64,000 nucleotides of DNA from Candidatus Peregrinibacteria bacterium GW2011_GWF2_39_17 (lineage in GTDB: Bacteria > Patescibacteriota > Gracilibacteria > UBA1369 > UBA12473). The stretch is taken from the NCBI GenBank assembly GCA_000993615.1, contig LBWM01000007.1, positions 1 to 64,000 of the forward strand, written 5' to 3'. Made by a program: the position numbers and the translations under genes. Numbering within the stretch: position 1 is the first letter of the stretch; each line of letters starts with the position of its first letter. Shown one piece after another: positions 8,860 through 18,895 of this stretch. The notes beneath the pieces were generated by a model, which did not search any database, had not been told where the DNA came from, and saw nothing but the letters and a program-made list of their open reading frames with translations.

Positions 8860-9300
8860 ATGCCCATGGAAAATGCTACTATTCTGCCAATTTTGCAGAA
8901 AATACCCTTATTTTCCGAACTTAATTCGGAAGATCATGCGGAAATTATTAAACATATCGCTTTAAATTATTTTCCAGTCAATTACACCCTTTTTAAGGAA
9001 GGCGATATGGGAGATAAGCTTTATATTATTAAGTCTGGTTTTGTAAAAATAGTGCATCCTTCTAGCGAGAATGAGCCGATTGCTACCCTTGGGCCCAATG
9101 AGTTTTTTGGAGAAATGGCTTTGTTTGAAGAAAGGCCAAGAAGCGCGTCCGCAATTACAACCGCTGATTGTGAAATTTTTCTTTTGGAAAAGTCTGATTT
9201 TTATAATTTGGTCTTAAAAAATCAAAGTATTGCCGGAAAACTTAGTGAGGAATTTTTGAACCGAGTTAAAAATAATCAGGAAAAATCTAATTTGCTCTAA
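8860..9300 (+). CDS. Cyclic-nucleotide-binding-domain protein without DNA-binding domain
   Basis: 146 residues that make up one cNMP-binding beta-roll. The phosphate-binding cassette reads FFGEMALFEERPRSASAIT, close to the CRP/PKA consensus including the Glu and Arg that contact the ribose and phosphate. CRP has a helix-turn-helix after this domain; here the chain ends after a short helix. It may be a stand-alone nucleotide sensor or partner subunit. A TATAAT box at 8834-8839 implies a 5' UTR of about 14 nt with no Shine-Dalgarno sequence. Its partner is unknown. Confidence 0.8.
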   Translation: MPMENATILPILQKIPLFSELNSEDHAEIIKHIALNYFPVNYTLFKEGDMGDKLYIIKSGFVKIVHPSSENEPIATLGPNEFFGEMALFEERPRSASAITTADCEIFLLEKSDFYNLVLKNQSIAGKLSEEFLNRVKNNQEKSNLL

Positions 9301-9365
9301 TTTGCGTAATAGACTCCTTCGCCTAAATAATTTCGATTAACGAAAGCTTAAAAAAGATATTTATC

Positions 9366-10322
9366 TCAAGACTCCTTGGCTGGCTCTCTAGCTGATTCTC
9401 TGGCACTAATTTCAGCTGCAGTAGTAAGTTCTAAAAAAGTAAAAACCCAGACTGCAGTTGAAAAAACTTGCAAAATTCCTCCTAGGTAAGCTGAAAAATA
9501 CATTCCGATTAAGGCCATTACACAGCCTACGATTAAGCCTATTTTTGCCAAGGCAAAGGCGGCTAAAATTCCGGTCGAAATAATAATTACCGAAGGGATT
9601 AACAGGACTAAAATAATATTTAAGAAAATACGCAACGTAATTAGAACCATAAGCATCAGCATTAAAATGGTGTGTTGCCAATGCCGAATTACGAGTTTGG
9701 AACTAGCTCCCATTGATTCAATAACCTGTTTTTCATCAATAATAATAAAATATTCCGAATAAGTAAAAAGCAATAGCAGTAAAAGGCCAACAGCCAGAAT
9801 AAGGATAAAAGGGATAAGTAGAATTTCAAAAGCCCCGGTCCCCAGATTTCGAATTACAAAAGAGGCTTCAGTTAGTAAACCAAATAAACTAAAGGTACGA
9901 ATAATTAAATGATATTCAAAAAGTGGCAAAAAATGAAGGAAACCAAAAGAAATTCCTTCTACCGGTTTCACCATTTGACCATTTCGTTTGCGGGCGATTA
10001 ATTGCACTAATGCGCCTTTGGAAAAAATGGGTAAGGTAAAATAAAATAGAACAATAATCGCTACTAGCACGATTAAAATAATCCCCAGGGATGGCTGGGA
10101 AGACAGGAAGGAACTTAAATAAATAATAACATCACTTGTGAACGAGGAACCATGATATTCGCGAAAAATGGGTGATTTCCAAAAAGATAAAACCTGATAC
10201 ATCACATAGCAAATTCCAACCAGTAAGCCAATAAATTCCGGAACAAAGGCATACCACCACATTAAAGGTTTATTAGTTTGCGTAAACCGCCAAGCATCTC
10301 GGATAATCTCCTTATAGTTCAT
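9366..10322 (-). CDS. Polytopic membrane protein, hypothetical
   Basis: 318 residues with about six to seven hydrophobic segments: near residues 22-45, 80-105, 150-165, 168-195, 215-240, 243-262 and 270-295. The N-terminal pattern (DAWRFTQTNKPLMWWYAFVPEFI) resembles a family of uncharacterised multi-pass proteins common in ultra-small bacteria. I see no catalytic or transporter motif. The C-terminus ends in a charged repeat-like tail (ISARESAREPAKES). It is convergent with the cNMP-binding gene and divergent from corA. Confidence 0.7.
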   Translation of the reverse strand: MNYKEIIRDAWRFTQTNKPLMWWYAFVPEFIGLLVGICYVMYQVLSFWKSPIFREYHGSSFTSDVIIYLSSFLSSQPSLGIILIVLVAIIVLFYFTLPIFSKGALVQLIARKRNGQMVKPVEGISFGFLHFLPLFEYHLIIRTFSLFGLLTEASFVIRNLGTGAFEILLIPFILILAVGLLLLLLFTYSEYFIIIDEKQVIESMGASSKLVIRHWQHTILMLMLMVLITLRIFLNIILVLLIPSVIIISTGILAAFALAKIGLIVGCVMALIGMYFSAYLGGILQVFSTAVWVFTFLELTTAAEISARESAREPAKES

Positions 10323-10415
10323 CTTTTTGATTATAACGAGATGCTTCGAAAACGCAAAATTTGTAGTAGTGTAATAATAGAATTATTGATATAATTTTTC
10401 TAAATAATCCTTTTT

Positions 10416-11336
10416 ATGGAAAAATTAACTACTGTAAAACACGATGACATTCGTTGGCTGGATATTGTGCATCCTGACGAAAAAAGCATCAAGCGCTTAA
10501 AAAGAAATTATAAATTTCATGAGTTAGATCTAGAAGATTGTTTGTCTGAAAATCAGCGGTCAAAAATAGACGAATATGCTGATTATCTTTTTATTGTTTT
10601 GCATTTTCCTTATTACGATCGTATCCGCAAAAGAATTATCGCGGAAGAAATAGATTTTTTTATTGGGGCAGATTATTTGATCACTCTCCATGATGGTCAT
10701 TTGAAAACCATGGAGAAGTTAATAACTAAATGCAAAAAAAGTAAGGCGGATTTAAAGGAATATTTAGGAAAAGGCACTGGTTATTTTCTTTATATTATTA
10801 TTAGAGAGCTTTTCGACGATTCATTTGGCATTATTGATGATATGGAAAAAGGAGTGATTAAAATGGAGAGAGATTTATTCGAAGAAAATACGGAAAAAGA
10901 TATGGTGCGGGATATTTTATGGCTTAAAAAGGATGTAATTAATTTTCGTTTAATTATTGCTCCACAACGAGCCGTTATTGCTCAGCTTGAGCATAAAAAT
11001 AAGAAATTTTTACCGGAAAATCTGGAAGTTTATTTTGATGATGTGGTTGATAAAATTGAAAAATTATGGAGTAATTTAGAAACTTTAAAAGAAATCACCG
11101 AAACTTTACAAAATACGAACGAAGTCCTAATTTCGCATCAAACTAACCGCGTAATTAAAACTCTGACGGTCTTTTCGGTGATTTTATTGCCTTTGACTTT
11201 AATTACCAGTTTTTATGGCATGAATGTTAATTTGCCTTTCGGATGGCATTCTTTAGCGGTGTGGGGGATTAGTATTTCTATGTTGGGGTTGGCAATATTA
11301 ATGTTGATTTTTTTCAAATGGAAGAGATGGATTTAG
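10416..11336 (+). CDS. corA: CorA-family magnesium/divalent cation transporter
   Basis: 306 residues. A soluble N-terminal funnel domain with long helices is followed by two C-terminal transmembrane helices. The signature SFYGMNVNLPFG (GMN motif) closes the first helix near residue 268. CorA forms a homopentameric channel for Mg2+ (also Co2+/Ni2+). The loop after GMN is the position that selects cations. A TATAAT at 10390-10395 gives a short 5' UTR of about 14 nt and no Shine-Dalgarno sequence. It is a monocistronic gene. Confidence 0.9.
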   Translation: MEKLTTVKHDDIRWLDIVHPDEKSIKRLKRNYKFHELDLEDCLSENQRSKIDEYADYLFIVLHFPYYDRIRKRIIAEEIDFFIGADYLITLHDGHLKTMEKLITKCKKSKADLKEYLGKGTGYFLYIIIRELFDDSFGIIDDMEKGVIKMERDLFEENTEKDMVRDILWLKKDVINFRLIIAPQRAVIAQLEHKNKKFLPENLEVYFDDVVDKIEKLWSNLETLKEITETLQNTNEVLISHQTNRVIKTLTVFSVILLPLTLITSFYGMNVNLPFGWHSLAVWGISISMLGLAILMLIFFKWKRWI

Positions 11337-11390
11337 GTTGGATTTAGGTTAGTCTTGCAAAGATAGACAATCTTGGGTAAAATTCATTCG

Positions 11391-11399
11391 TGTTATACT
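11391..11399 (+). promoter_or_regulatory. Extended -10 promoter of rpsO-pnp
   Basis: TGT followed by TATACT (11394-11399), an extended -10 arrangement; the -35 is weak (TTGGGT at 11373, 15-nt spacing). The rpsO ATG follows about 95 nt downstream. Confidence 0.5.
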
Positions 11400-11501
11400 A
11401 AGCTTCGCATTTATTAAATAATATTAAGACCTAAACATTTTCAAAACTAATAAACCGAGCGAAACAGTGTAATTTTTTATTTTTTATTTTCAAAAATCGC
11501 A

Positions 11502-11765
11502 ATGAAACGTTCACAAAAAAAGCAAATTATCAAAAAGCATTCTACCCATGAAAAGGATACTGGTTCCCCGAAGGTGCAAATCGCCATTCTTAGTGAACGA
11601 ATTACGAGCTTAACTGATCATTTGAAATTGCATCCAAAGGATTTTAGTTCTCGGCGAGGTCTCTTAAGTTTAGTTGGGAAACGCCGTAAATTACTTAAAT
11701 ATTTACAGGTAACAGACAAAGAAACTTATGATGATTTACTCGAGAAACTAGGAATCAGGGCGTAA
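11502..11765 (+). CDS. rpsO: 30S ribosomal protein S15
   Basis: 87 residues, the standard length for S15. The conserved features are [16 protein letters not shown] in the first third and the rRNA-binding run [19 protein letters not shown]15 binds the central domain of 16S rRNA early in assembly. It lies immediately upstream of pnp, the same order as in E. coli and many other bacteria. No Shine-Dalgarno sequence precedes the ATG. Confidence 0.97.
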   Translation: MKRSQKKQIIKKHSTHEKDTGSPKVQIAILSERITSLTDHLKLHPKDFSSRRGLLSLVGKRRKLLKYLQVTDKETYDDLLEKLGIRA

Positions 11766-11804
11766 TTTTTTTTTAGTTATTTTATTTCTTATATCTCTTA
11801 GGTT

Positions 11805-11863
11805 GAGCAATAGGTCACAGGTTATCTTCTAAAAAATAGAAGATTACTTGAATCTTGTTGCTC
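11805..11863 (+). promoter_or_regulatory. Hairpin leader between rpsO and pnp, likely autoregulatory
   Basis: Outer helix GAGCAA (11805-11810)/TTGCTC (11858-11863) encloses an 8-bp hairpin ATCTTCTA (11824-11831)/TAGAAGAT (11837-11844). No U-run follows, so it is not a terminator. In E. coli the rpsO-pnp spacer folds into a hairpin cut by RNase III, after which PNPase represses its own mRNA. Position and shape suggest an analogous control here; the mechanism is inferred. Confidence 0.55.
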
Positions 11864-11900
11864 ATGATAGAGAAGGGATAATTATCCTTAACCCTCTTTT

Positions 11901-14048
11901 ATGGCAACAGTCCAATCGGTTAGTTGCGAATTAGCCGGCAAATCCTTAGTGATTGAAACCGGTCGTTTAGCGCATCAAGCTAATGGTGCAGTGACAATTC
12001 GTTTGGGAGATACTATGGTTTTAGCTACCGCTGGCATGAATCTTAATTCTAAGGATGAGGTTGATTATTTCCCTTTGATGGTTGATTACGAGGAGAAATA
12101 TTACGCAGCCGGGAAAATTAAGGGCAGTCGTTTTATTAAGCGAGAAGGACGCCCATCTGATAATGCTATTTTGATTTCGAGAATGATTGACCGTCCAATT
12201 AGGCCACTTTTCCCTAAGGGGATGACAAATGATGTTCAGTTAATTATTTCCGCTTTGTCCGCTGATTTAGTAATCCCTCCGGATAGTATTGGAATTACAG
12301 CGGCTTCTGCCGCCCTAATGGTTTCCGGTATCCCGTTTGGCGGGCCGGTAGCCGGAGTTCGTATTGGCTATATCGCTTTAGAAGAGGGGGGGGTAGAGCA
12401 ACTGGTAGTTAATCCGACTTACGAACAAATTAAAAATGGTCGACTCAATTTAATTGTAGCTGGGACTGCCGACGCCATTACTATGGTTGAAGCGGCTTGT
12501 AATGAAGTTACGGAAAATATTATTTTGCAGGCTTTAGAACTGGCACATCAAAATATTAAAATTTTATGTGAATTGCAGAAAGAATTAGCTCAAAAGGTAG
12601 GAGCAGTTGCTTTGGAAGCAAAGTTTATGAAGCATGATGAAGAAGCTGAAAAAGCGGTTGACGCGTTTATAACCCGAGAAATGTTAGATGCTATTAAGGG
12701 AAATGGTAAAAAAATAATTAAAGCCAAAATTCATGAATTAGAAGAGCGTTTGTTCCAGCATCTTGCCGCCCCATTAGAGGAAGGTGTTTTCAGTAAGTCA
12801 AAATTAGGGGAAATTTTAAATGATCGTTTGGAAACAACGATGCGAGCTAATATTTTAGAAAAAGGCGAACGACTTGACGGTCGGGCATTAGATGAAATTC
12901 GTCCTATTAATATCGAGCTTGATTTGTTACCTAGGCCACATGGATCAGCCTTATTCCAGCGCGGCGAAACTCAAGCTTTAACTATTACTACTTTGGGGGC
13001 ACCTGGAGATGCTCAAATTATTGATACTATGGACGAAGATGTGACAAAACGCTATATCCATTATTATAATTTCCCCCCCTATTCGGTTGGGGAGGTTAAA
13101 CCTTTGCGTGGCGTTTCCAGGAGAGAAATTGGGCATGGTAATTTAGCGGAAAGATCTTTAGATCCAGTGATTCCTTCCAAAGAGGAATTTCCTTATACGA
13201 TTATGTGTGTTTCCGAAATAACCACTTGTAATGGATCAAGTTCAATGGCTTCGGTTTGCGGTTCATCATTATCCTTAATGGCGGCTGGTGTCCCAATTAA
13301 GCGACCAGTGGCGGGTATTGCCATGGGCTTAATTGTTAAGGATAAGGCCGACGCCAGCTTAGGTTACACGATTCTTACTGATATTCAGGGCATGGAGGAT
13401 TTTGCTGGAGATATGGATTTTAAAGTTGCTGGGACAGAAGAGGGGATTAATGCCTTACAAATGGATATCAAGGCCAAAGGACTTTCTTTGAGTATTATGA
13501 AAGAGGCTTTGGATCGAGCTAAACAAGCTCGAATATTTATTTTAGGGGAAATGGCCAAGGTCTTGCCTGCTGCCCGCCAGGAATTATCCAAATATGCTCC
13601 GTTAATTACGACAATTCAAATTAATACTGAGCAAATTCGAGATGTTATTGGTAAAGGAGGCGAAACAATTCAAAAAATTACAGAACAATGTGGAGTTACA
13701 ATTGATATTGAGCAAACAGGTTTAGTTTTGGTCACCGCTCCGGATCAAGCTAGTGGGCAAAAAGCAGTTGATTGGATTAAGATGATTACCTATGTTCCTA
13801 AAGTTGGAGATGTATTTGATGGCCGAGTGACGCGTATTATGGATTTTGGTTGTTTCGTAGAACTTGTTCCTGGGAAGGAAGGATTAGTTCATATTTCGGA
13901 ATTGGAACACTTTAGGGTAAATAAAGTTGAGGATGTGGCCAAGATAGGGGATAAAATGAAGGTTAAGTTGATGGAAATAGATGATATGGGACGTTATAAT
14001 TTGTCGCGCAAAGCTTTATTACCTAGGCCTGAAAAATTTACAAATTAA
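11901..14048 (+). CDS. pnp: Polyribonucleotide nucleotidyltransferase (PNPase)
   Basis: 715 residues with the full PNPase architecture. First RNase PH domain (residues about 10-230), helical domain, second RNase PH domain (about 310-550) with FQRGETQALTITTLG and the catalytic-site region around DFAGDMDFKVAGT. Then a KH domain (IRDVIGKGGETIQKI near 575) and an S1 domain to the end (VGDVFDGRVTRIMDFGCFVEL). It degrades RNA 3' to 5' using phosphate. Downstream it is convergent with copA, 36 nt away. A run of eight Gs at about 12386 is within frame and does not break the gene. Confidence 0.97.
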   Translation: MATVQSVSCELAGKSLVIETGRLAHQANGAVTIRLGDTMVLATAGMNLNSKDEVDYFPLMVDYEEKYYAAGKIKGSRFIKREGRPSDNAILISRMIDRPIRPLFPKGMTNDVQLIISALSADLVIPPDSIGITAASAALMVSGIPFGGPVAGVRIGYIALEEGGVEQLVVNPTYEQIKNGRLNLIVAGTADAITMVEAACNEVTENIILQALELAHQNIKILCELQKELAQKVGAVALEAKFMKHDEEAEKAVDAFITREMLDAIKGNGKKIIKAKIHELEERLFQHLAAPLEEGVFSKSKLGEILNDRLETTMRANILEKGERLDGRALDEIRPINIELDLLPRPHGSALFQRGETQALTITTLGAPGDAQIIDTMDEDVTKRYIHYYNFPPYSVGEVKPLRGVSRREIGHGNLAERSLDPVIPSKEEFPYTIMCVSEITTCNGSSSMASVCGSSLSLMAAGVPIKRPVAGIAMGLIVKDKADASLGYTILTDIQGMEDFAGDMDFKVAGTEEGINALQMDIKAKGLSLSIMKEALDRAKQARIFILGEMAKVLPAARQELSKYAPLITTIQINTEQIRDVIGKGGETIQKITEQCGVTIDIEQTGLVLVTAPDQASGQKAVDWIKMITYVPKVGDVFDGRVTRIMDFGCFVELVPGKEGLVHISELEHFRVNKVEDVAKIGDKMKVKLMEIDDMGRYNLSRKALLPRPEKFTN

Positions 14049-14084
14049 GCGGCACAAGAGGTTACGATCGATTTTGGGCATTTT

Positions 14085-16973
14085 TTACCCCATTCGACTC
14101 AACCTTGCAAATAGTAGAAATGCCGCGGTAAAGAGGATGCCCATCCCAAAAGGGGCAATGGTCGAGATCCAATTGCGACGACCCGGCTTGAAGTATTTCA
14201 AAAAGAGTGAATTAGAAACAACGGATACCGAGCTGAGCGCCATGGCCAGTCCAGCCAATTCCGGTTTAAGGATAATGTCCCAGGCCACAAATAGGCGAGC
14301 CGCAATCGGTATGCCGATGATGTTGTAGAACAGTGCAAAGAACATATTTTGCTTAATTTTACCCATGGTGTCGCGACTTAAATCGATCGCGGTCAATACA
14401 TCACGCAAATCATCCTTGATGATGACGATTCCGCCGGTTTCCATGGCCACATCTGTGCCGCCTCCCATGGCAATGCCAAGATCAGCCTGAGCAAGCGCGG
14501 GCGCATCATTGATCCCATCACCCACCATAGCCACTTTAAACCCTAAACTTTGTAATTTTTTGACTTCATTCGCCTTGTCGTCCGGCAAAACTTCAGCCAA
14601 AATATTTTTAATACCCGCCTGCCTGGCAATGGCCTGAGCTGTTCGAAGATTATCACCCGTGATCATATAGAGATTAAGTCCACGTTTTTGCAATTCGCGT
14701 ACGGCCTCAACTGAACTTTCTTTTAAGGTGTCGGCCACGGCAATCATGCCGATGACTTCGCTTTCAGAACACAATGTCACCACGGTTTTTCCCGCGTCTT
14801 CGAGTCGTTGGGCCTTTCGTGCGGCCTTTGATCCATCCAAATGGGCGATTTCCGAAATGAGTTTTTGATTTCCGAGATAATATTTCTTACCGTCAATAAT
14901 GCCTTCCACCCCATGACCGGGAATGGCCTTAAAATTTTGGGGTTCCTGCAGAGAAATGGTTTCTTCTTCAGAATATTTCACAATGGCTTCAGCCAGGGGA
15001 TGCTCGGAAAGTTTTTCCAAACTTGCGGCCAACGCCACAATATCCTCTTCGTCCTGAGTCCCCAAACTGATGACGTCCGTCACTTCAGGATGCCCTTTGG
15101 TCAATGTTCCTGTTTTATCAAAAACAATCGTTTTAATTTTACAAGCGGCCTCAAGTGGTTCACCTCCTTTTATTAGGACACCGTATTCAGCGCCTTTGCC
15201 CGTTCCCACCATAATGGCGGTTGGAGTGGCCAAGCCCAGTGCGCAAGGGCACGCGATCACGATAACCGAAGTAAACGCCATTAAGCTAAATGTCCACCCT
15301 GCGCCCAAAAACGCAAACCACACGAGGAATGTTAAAGCAGCCAGGATTAAAACAATCGGAACAAACCATGAAGAAATACGATCCGCAACAGCCTGAATTG
15401 GCGCTTTGGAACCTTGCGCTTCTTCAATCAAGCGGATGATTTGGGCCAGAGCGGTTTCACTGCCCACGCGGGTGGCTTTGAATTCAAAACTGCCGTGCTT
15501 ATTAATTGTAGCACCAATAACTTGATCGCCACTGTTTTTTTCAACTGGGATGCTTTCCCCAGTGAGCATCGACTCATCGACAGAGGAAGTCCCTTTAGTG
15601 ATGACGCCATCCACCGGGATTTTTTCCCCAGGACGCACCACGACAATATCCCCAATGATCACCTGCTCGATCGGAATATCCGTTGTGAGTCCATCACGAA
15701 TCACTCGAGCTGTTTTCGGCTGCAAGCCCATGAGTTTTTTAATGGCATCAGATGTACGGCCCTTTGCTTTGGCTTCAAGCCATTTGCCGAGCATCACGAA
15801 CGTGATCAAAAACGCAGCGGTTTCAAAGTAGAGTTCAGGAATTTTTGCTCCATTCAATCCAATAATACTTTGATTAGCGATGGCATAAGCGATGAATTGG
15901 CCTAAACTATAAAAATAAGCCGTGCTCGTGCCAATGGCGATCAAACTGTCCATATTAAAAGTTTTCATGCGCAAACTGCTCCACATGCCTCTGTAAAAAC
16001 CCGCACCGATGAGGAATTGGACGGGAGTGGTCAAAATAAATGACAGGATGCCAACGTACGGCAAAAGCCATGCCTTTCCGGGTAAGAAATTAAAAAAATC
16101 AAAAAACATAAAATAGACCATCGGCAAACTGAGCGCAGCGCCCCATAAAAATTTTTGCCACTGTTTTTTAATCATCTCCTCACGCCTATTTTTTTCGGCA
16201 TCGCGATCTTCTGTGTAAAGTTCCGCTCGGTAACCAGCATGTTTGACGGCTTCCATTAAATCATTAACCCCTACCGAGGAGGTGTCGTATAGAATGCGCG
16301 CTTTTTCTGCAGCAAAATTAACATTGGCTTCCTTGACACCTTTTAAATCCTTTAAACTGCGTTCGATGATGCCCGCGCATGAAGCGCAATGCATCCCGAT
16401 GATGCTTAGATAGGCCTGCTCATCTTTTTTATGACCAGATACTTGGATATTGTTTTTTGGTAAAGCATGGACTGAGGGCTGCTCCAGCGATTGCATGCCC
16501 GAAAAAACGCTAAACAGTTGTCCTATTTTGGACGAATTCAAAAGCTTGTCGACAAATTGATCGATGTCATCATGGCCCTGTGGGATTTCAAATTCGCCCT
16601 TTTTATGTTGGATGAGTTTTCCGGAAAAATTGGGCTGTGCTCCGTTGGATGAAAATGCCCCTTCAGCCTCAATGGCGGATTCCAATCTTATTTTAAACGG
16701 GGATTGACTACTCACCGTCTTCTTTTTTAATACAAGGGGGGGGGCATCAAGGGCTTCGCGTTTTACAAGAGTGGCTTTATAGCCGGATTTAGTAATGGTT
16801 TTTAAAAGGACATCATCAGAGATAGGTTGTGATGTTTCAATCTGACCTTGTCCAGAGGCGTAGTCTATTTCTGCCTTCAGGATGCCAGGTATTTTTTGTA
16901 AATCACTGGCGATGATTTTTTCACACGACTTACAATGCATTCCTGAAATTTTGACAATGATTTTTTCAGACAT
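14085..16973 (-). CDS. copA: Copper-exporting P-type ATPase CopA
   Basis: 962 residues, a P1B-1 ATPase. Two N-terminal heavy-metal-associated domains are visible, GMHCKSC near residue 11 and GMHCASC near 192, separated by a linker of about 100 residues unlike the usual short one. Then come the eight-helix core, actuator motif TGES, membrane copper site CPC (IACPCALG), phosphorylation site [17 protein letters not shown], and [12 protein letters not shown]. It pumps Cu(I) out of the cytosol. It is the last gene of the csoR operon, 29 nt after the copZ-like gene. The operon looks richer in G+C than its neighbours, which may reflect transfer. Confidence 0.95.
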   Translation of the reverse strand: MSEKIIVKISGMHCKSCEKIIASDLQKIPGILKAEIDYASGQGQIETSQPISDDVLLKTITKSGYKATLVKREALDAPPLVLKKKTVSSQSPFKIRLESAIEAEGAFSSNGAQPNFSGKLIQHKKGEFEIPQGHDDIDQFVDKLLNSSKIGQLFSVFSGMQSLEQPSVHALPKNNIQVSGHKKDEQAYLSIIGMHCASCAGIIERSLKDLKGVKEANVNFAAEKARILYDTSSVGVNDLMEAVKHAGYRAELYTEDRDAEKNRREEMIKKQWQKFLWGAALSLPMVYFMFFDFFNFLPGKAWLLPYVGILSFILTTPVQFLIGAGFYRGMWSSLRMKTFNMDSLIAIGTSTAYFYSLGQFIAYAIANQSIIGLNGAKIPELYFETAAFLITFVMLGKWLEAKAKGRTSDAIKKLMGLQPKTARVIRDGLTTDIPIEQVIIGDIVVVRPGEKIPVDGVITKGTSSVDESMLTGESIPVEKNSGDQVIGATINKHGSFEFKATRVGSETALAQIIRLIEEAQGSKAPIQAVADRISSWFVPIVLILAALTFLVWFAFLGAGWTFSLMAFTSVIVIACPCALGLATPTAIMVGTGKGAEYGVLIKGGEPLEAACKIKTIVFDKTGTLTKGHPEVTDVISLGTQDEEDIVALAASLEKLSEHPLAEAIVKYSEEETISLQEPQNFKAIPGHGVEGIIDGKKYYLGNQKLISEIAHLDGSKAARKAQRLEDAGKTVVTLCSESEVIGMIAVADTLKESSVEAVRELQKRGLNLYMITGDNLRTAQAIARQAGIKNILAEVLPDDKANEVKKLQSLGFKVAMVGDGINDAPALAQADLGIAMGGGTDVAMETGGIVIIKDDLRDVLTAIDLSRDTMGKIKQNMFFALFYNIIGIPIAARLFVAWDIILKPELAGLAMALSSVSVVSNSLFLKYFKPGRRNWISTIAPFGMGILFTAAFLLFARLSRMG

Positions 16974-17002
16974 GGGACAAAGGAGTTAGGTTAATAAAGG
17001 AA

Positions 17003-17218
17003 TTATTGATGGATTTTATCTACAGTTTTATCAATGGCCTTCAAGGCATTTACAATTTCTTCCCATACAAGCTGTCGTTTAGAAATGACCTTAGAAAGGC
17101 CAGTTTTTAGCTCCACACTAGCGTCATCCACACCAGAGATTTCTTGCAGGGCACCTATACTTAATTTGACGCACGCCTCACATTCCAAATTGGTAATTCT
17201 AAAGTTTGTCGTAAACAT
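17003..17218 (-). CDS. copZ: Heavy-metal-associated domain protein, CopZ-like copper chaperone
   Basis: 71 residues forming a single HMA (ferredoxin-like) domain with a CEAC metal site near residue 13 (LECEACVKLSIGAL). The first variable position of the usual GMxCxxC motif is changed (NLECEAC), but both Cys are present. It probably ferries Cu(I) in the cytosol to the neighbouring CopA. It sits 12 nt after the SafE gene and 29 nt before copA. Confidence 0.8.
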   Translation of the reverse strand: MFTTNFRITNLECEACVKLSIGALQEISGVDDASVELKTGLSKVISKRQLVWEEIVNALKAIDKTVDKIHQ

Positions 17219-17230
17219 GGGTTATTTGGG

Positions 17231-18577
17231 TTAAATGATTTTTAAAACGTCGCCCTCAATCACGATGAACTTCCCTCTATACATGCCCATGGAACATGAA
17301 AACGGAATTTCACCCACTTTTGCAGGAGTAAATTCAATGATGTTTTCTCCTTTTTTAAGTGATTCATTGACTCCATAAGAAGGAACGACAAGAGAACTGG
17401 CACAAGAAAATGGAGCTGTGGAATTGATGATCCAACGGACAGGTTTATTGACTTGAATAGTGAACACGTTGGGCGTGTACCCGCTATTACCTTGCGTCAT
17501 GCGTACTTCTTGAAATTCACCATTAACTGTAACCGTAGGTTCAACAGGAAGTGTGACCGAGGAAATTAAGCGACGGCCATTGGTCACATTCAATGTACCT
17601 AAAAAGATTACGGCTAAGCCAGCAACCATGAAAAATAATCGGGCTTGTCTGCCACGAAAAATTGACGAGAGTCCTCCAACGCCTAAAAGTCCAGGCGCTG
17701 TGCCTAGAGCGAAAAGGCCCATGATGAGTGCTCCCTGAAAAAAACTACCTGTGCTGACAGCATACAATTGCATGGCCTGCGTAAACCCACACGGCAAGAA
17801 AAAAGTTAGCGCGCCTGTGAGGATAGCTCCACTGTGATTATATTCACGTTGGTCTTTATGTAACCCAAATAATTTAGAAATAGACGAGGGCAAGCTGATG
17901 CTTTTATCACGTAAAGCCGGGAATATTTCGATCAACTTTAGGCCTAAAAATATCATCACCCCACCGACTATAATCGTCATGACGCCCAGTACATTGGGCG
18001 AAGGTTTTAACACAGATCCCAAAAGTCCAATCATCCCACCCAAAATGGCATACCCTATTATCCGGCCTAAATTAAAATAAAGATGGGGTCGAAATTTTTG
18101 CATGGGCGTGGCTTCTGGATGCATTTCTGCATGGCGAGCGGAAAGTCCAAGCACCAATCCACCCACAAGCGCCATGCACGTTGAAATTCCGGCCACGAGT
18201 CCTACGACAAGCGCGACAATAAGTCCCGTGTTTTCAAAATTTGAGCCCAAGTCGATATTGAAAATCCCCAAACTCTTCGCGATGAAAAATAAAACGATGA
18301 GAATTAGCCCTGCTTTTAATAAATCCTCGTAATCCATGGGTTCAGTGGAAATCCAGGGCAGTTTTTTGGGGTTACCCAGCTCGTAACCAGCCTCCTCAAT
18401 GGCAAGAGCTAACTTTTGATTAGACGGTTTAGCCCCTTCGTAACTGATTTCGGCCTGTCCGGAATGGTAGCTGACGTGTACTTGATGAACCCCGGGAATT
18501 TTTTTGAGATTTTTTTCGATAATTATTTCACATGACCGACAGTGCATGCCGCGTATTTTTATAGTGATTTTATTCAT
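17231..18577 (-). CDS. HMA - SafE/DsbD-like membrane - cupredoxin fusion protein
   Basis: 448 residues in three parts. Residues 1-68 are an HMA domain with GMHCRSC. Residues about 85-335 are a six- to seven-helix sulfite exporter TauE/SafE (DsbD/UreH-like) membrane domain. Residues about 350-448 are a cupredoxin-like beta-sandwich with PFSCASS and FSCSMGMYRGKF, giving two Cys and Met residues as likely copper ligands instead of the usual His-Cys-His-Met set. Such fusions are known from copper-resistance loci. A plausible role is moving Cu(I) or electrons across the membrane to an extracytoplasmic copper site. It starts 4 nt after csoR, so it is cotranscribed and probably copper-induced. Confidence 0.82.
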   Translation of the reverse strand: MNKITIKIRGMHCRSCEIIIEKNLKKIPGVHQVHVSYHSGQAEISYEGAKPSNQKLALAIEEAGYELGNPKKLPWISTEPMDYEDLLKAGLILIVLFFIAKSLGIFNIDLGSNFENTGLIVALVVGLVAGISTCMALVGGLVLGLSARHAEMHPEATPMQKFRPHLYFNLGRIIGYAILGGMIGLLGSVLKPSPNVLGVMTIIVGGVMIFLGLKLIEIFPALRDKSISLPSSISKLFGLHKDQREYNHSGAILTGALTFFLPCGFTQAMQLYAVSTGSFFQGALIMGLFALGTAPGLLGVGGLSSIFRGRQARLFFMVAGLAVIFLGTLNVTNGRRLISSVTLPVEPTVTVNGEFQEVRMTQGNSGYTPNVFTIQVNKPVRWIINSTAPFSCASSLVVPSYGVNESLKKGENIIEFTPAKVGEIPFSCSMGMYRGKFIVIEGDVLKII

Positions 18578-18581
18578 AGAA

Positions 18582-18857
18582 TTATTTGGTGGTTAAATTG
18601 AAAGCTTTGATGAGTTCTTGGGCAAAAGCCAGGCGCTCCGTGGTCTTGCGTGAATTTAATTTGTTACCGCCGCAGGAAAGCAGGTGACTTTCTAATATGG
18701 AATTGTTGGCCTGTTTGAGGAGGCCAATGGCGGCATTGATTTGCTGAGCAATACTTACACAATAGCGGTCTTCATCTATCATTTTTTCGATCAACTTTAG
18801 TTGGCCGTTGACCTTTTTGAGGCTGATTTTAATTTTATTGGTATAGGGTTGAATCAT
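18582..18857 (-). CDS. csoR: CsoR-family copper-sensing repressor
   Basis: About 91 residues of the all-helical DUF156/CsoR family. The Cu(I) ligands are in the right order: Cys in RYCVSIAQQ, then His and Cys in ESHLLSCG, matching the C-H-C set of true copper sensors. The N-terminal run KISLKKVNGQLKLIEKMI is typical. I place the start at 18857; the upstream ATG at 18950 would add a hydrophobic stretch not found in the family and would run through the promoter. It is the first gene of the operon and probably represses it. Confidence 0.88.
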   Translation of the reverse strand: MIQPYTNKIKISLKKVNGQLKLIEKMIDEDRYCVSIAQQINAAIGLLKQANNSILESHLLSCGGNKLNSRKTTERLAFAQELIKAFNLTTK

Positions 18858-18895
18858 AGGTGTGGGTGACTTAAGGAATATATGTATATGTATAA

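Noticed and set aside
12386-12394. A run of eight Gs in pnp as a frameshift site.
   Set aside because: The reading frame and PNPase motifs continue unbroken through it; there is no alternative product.
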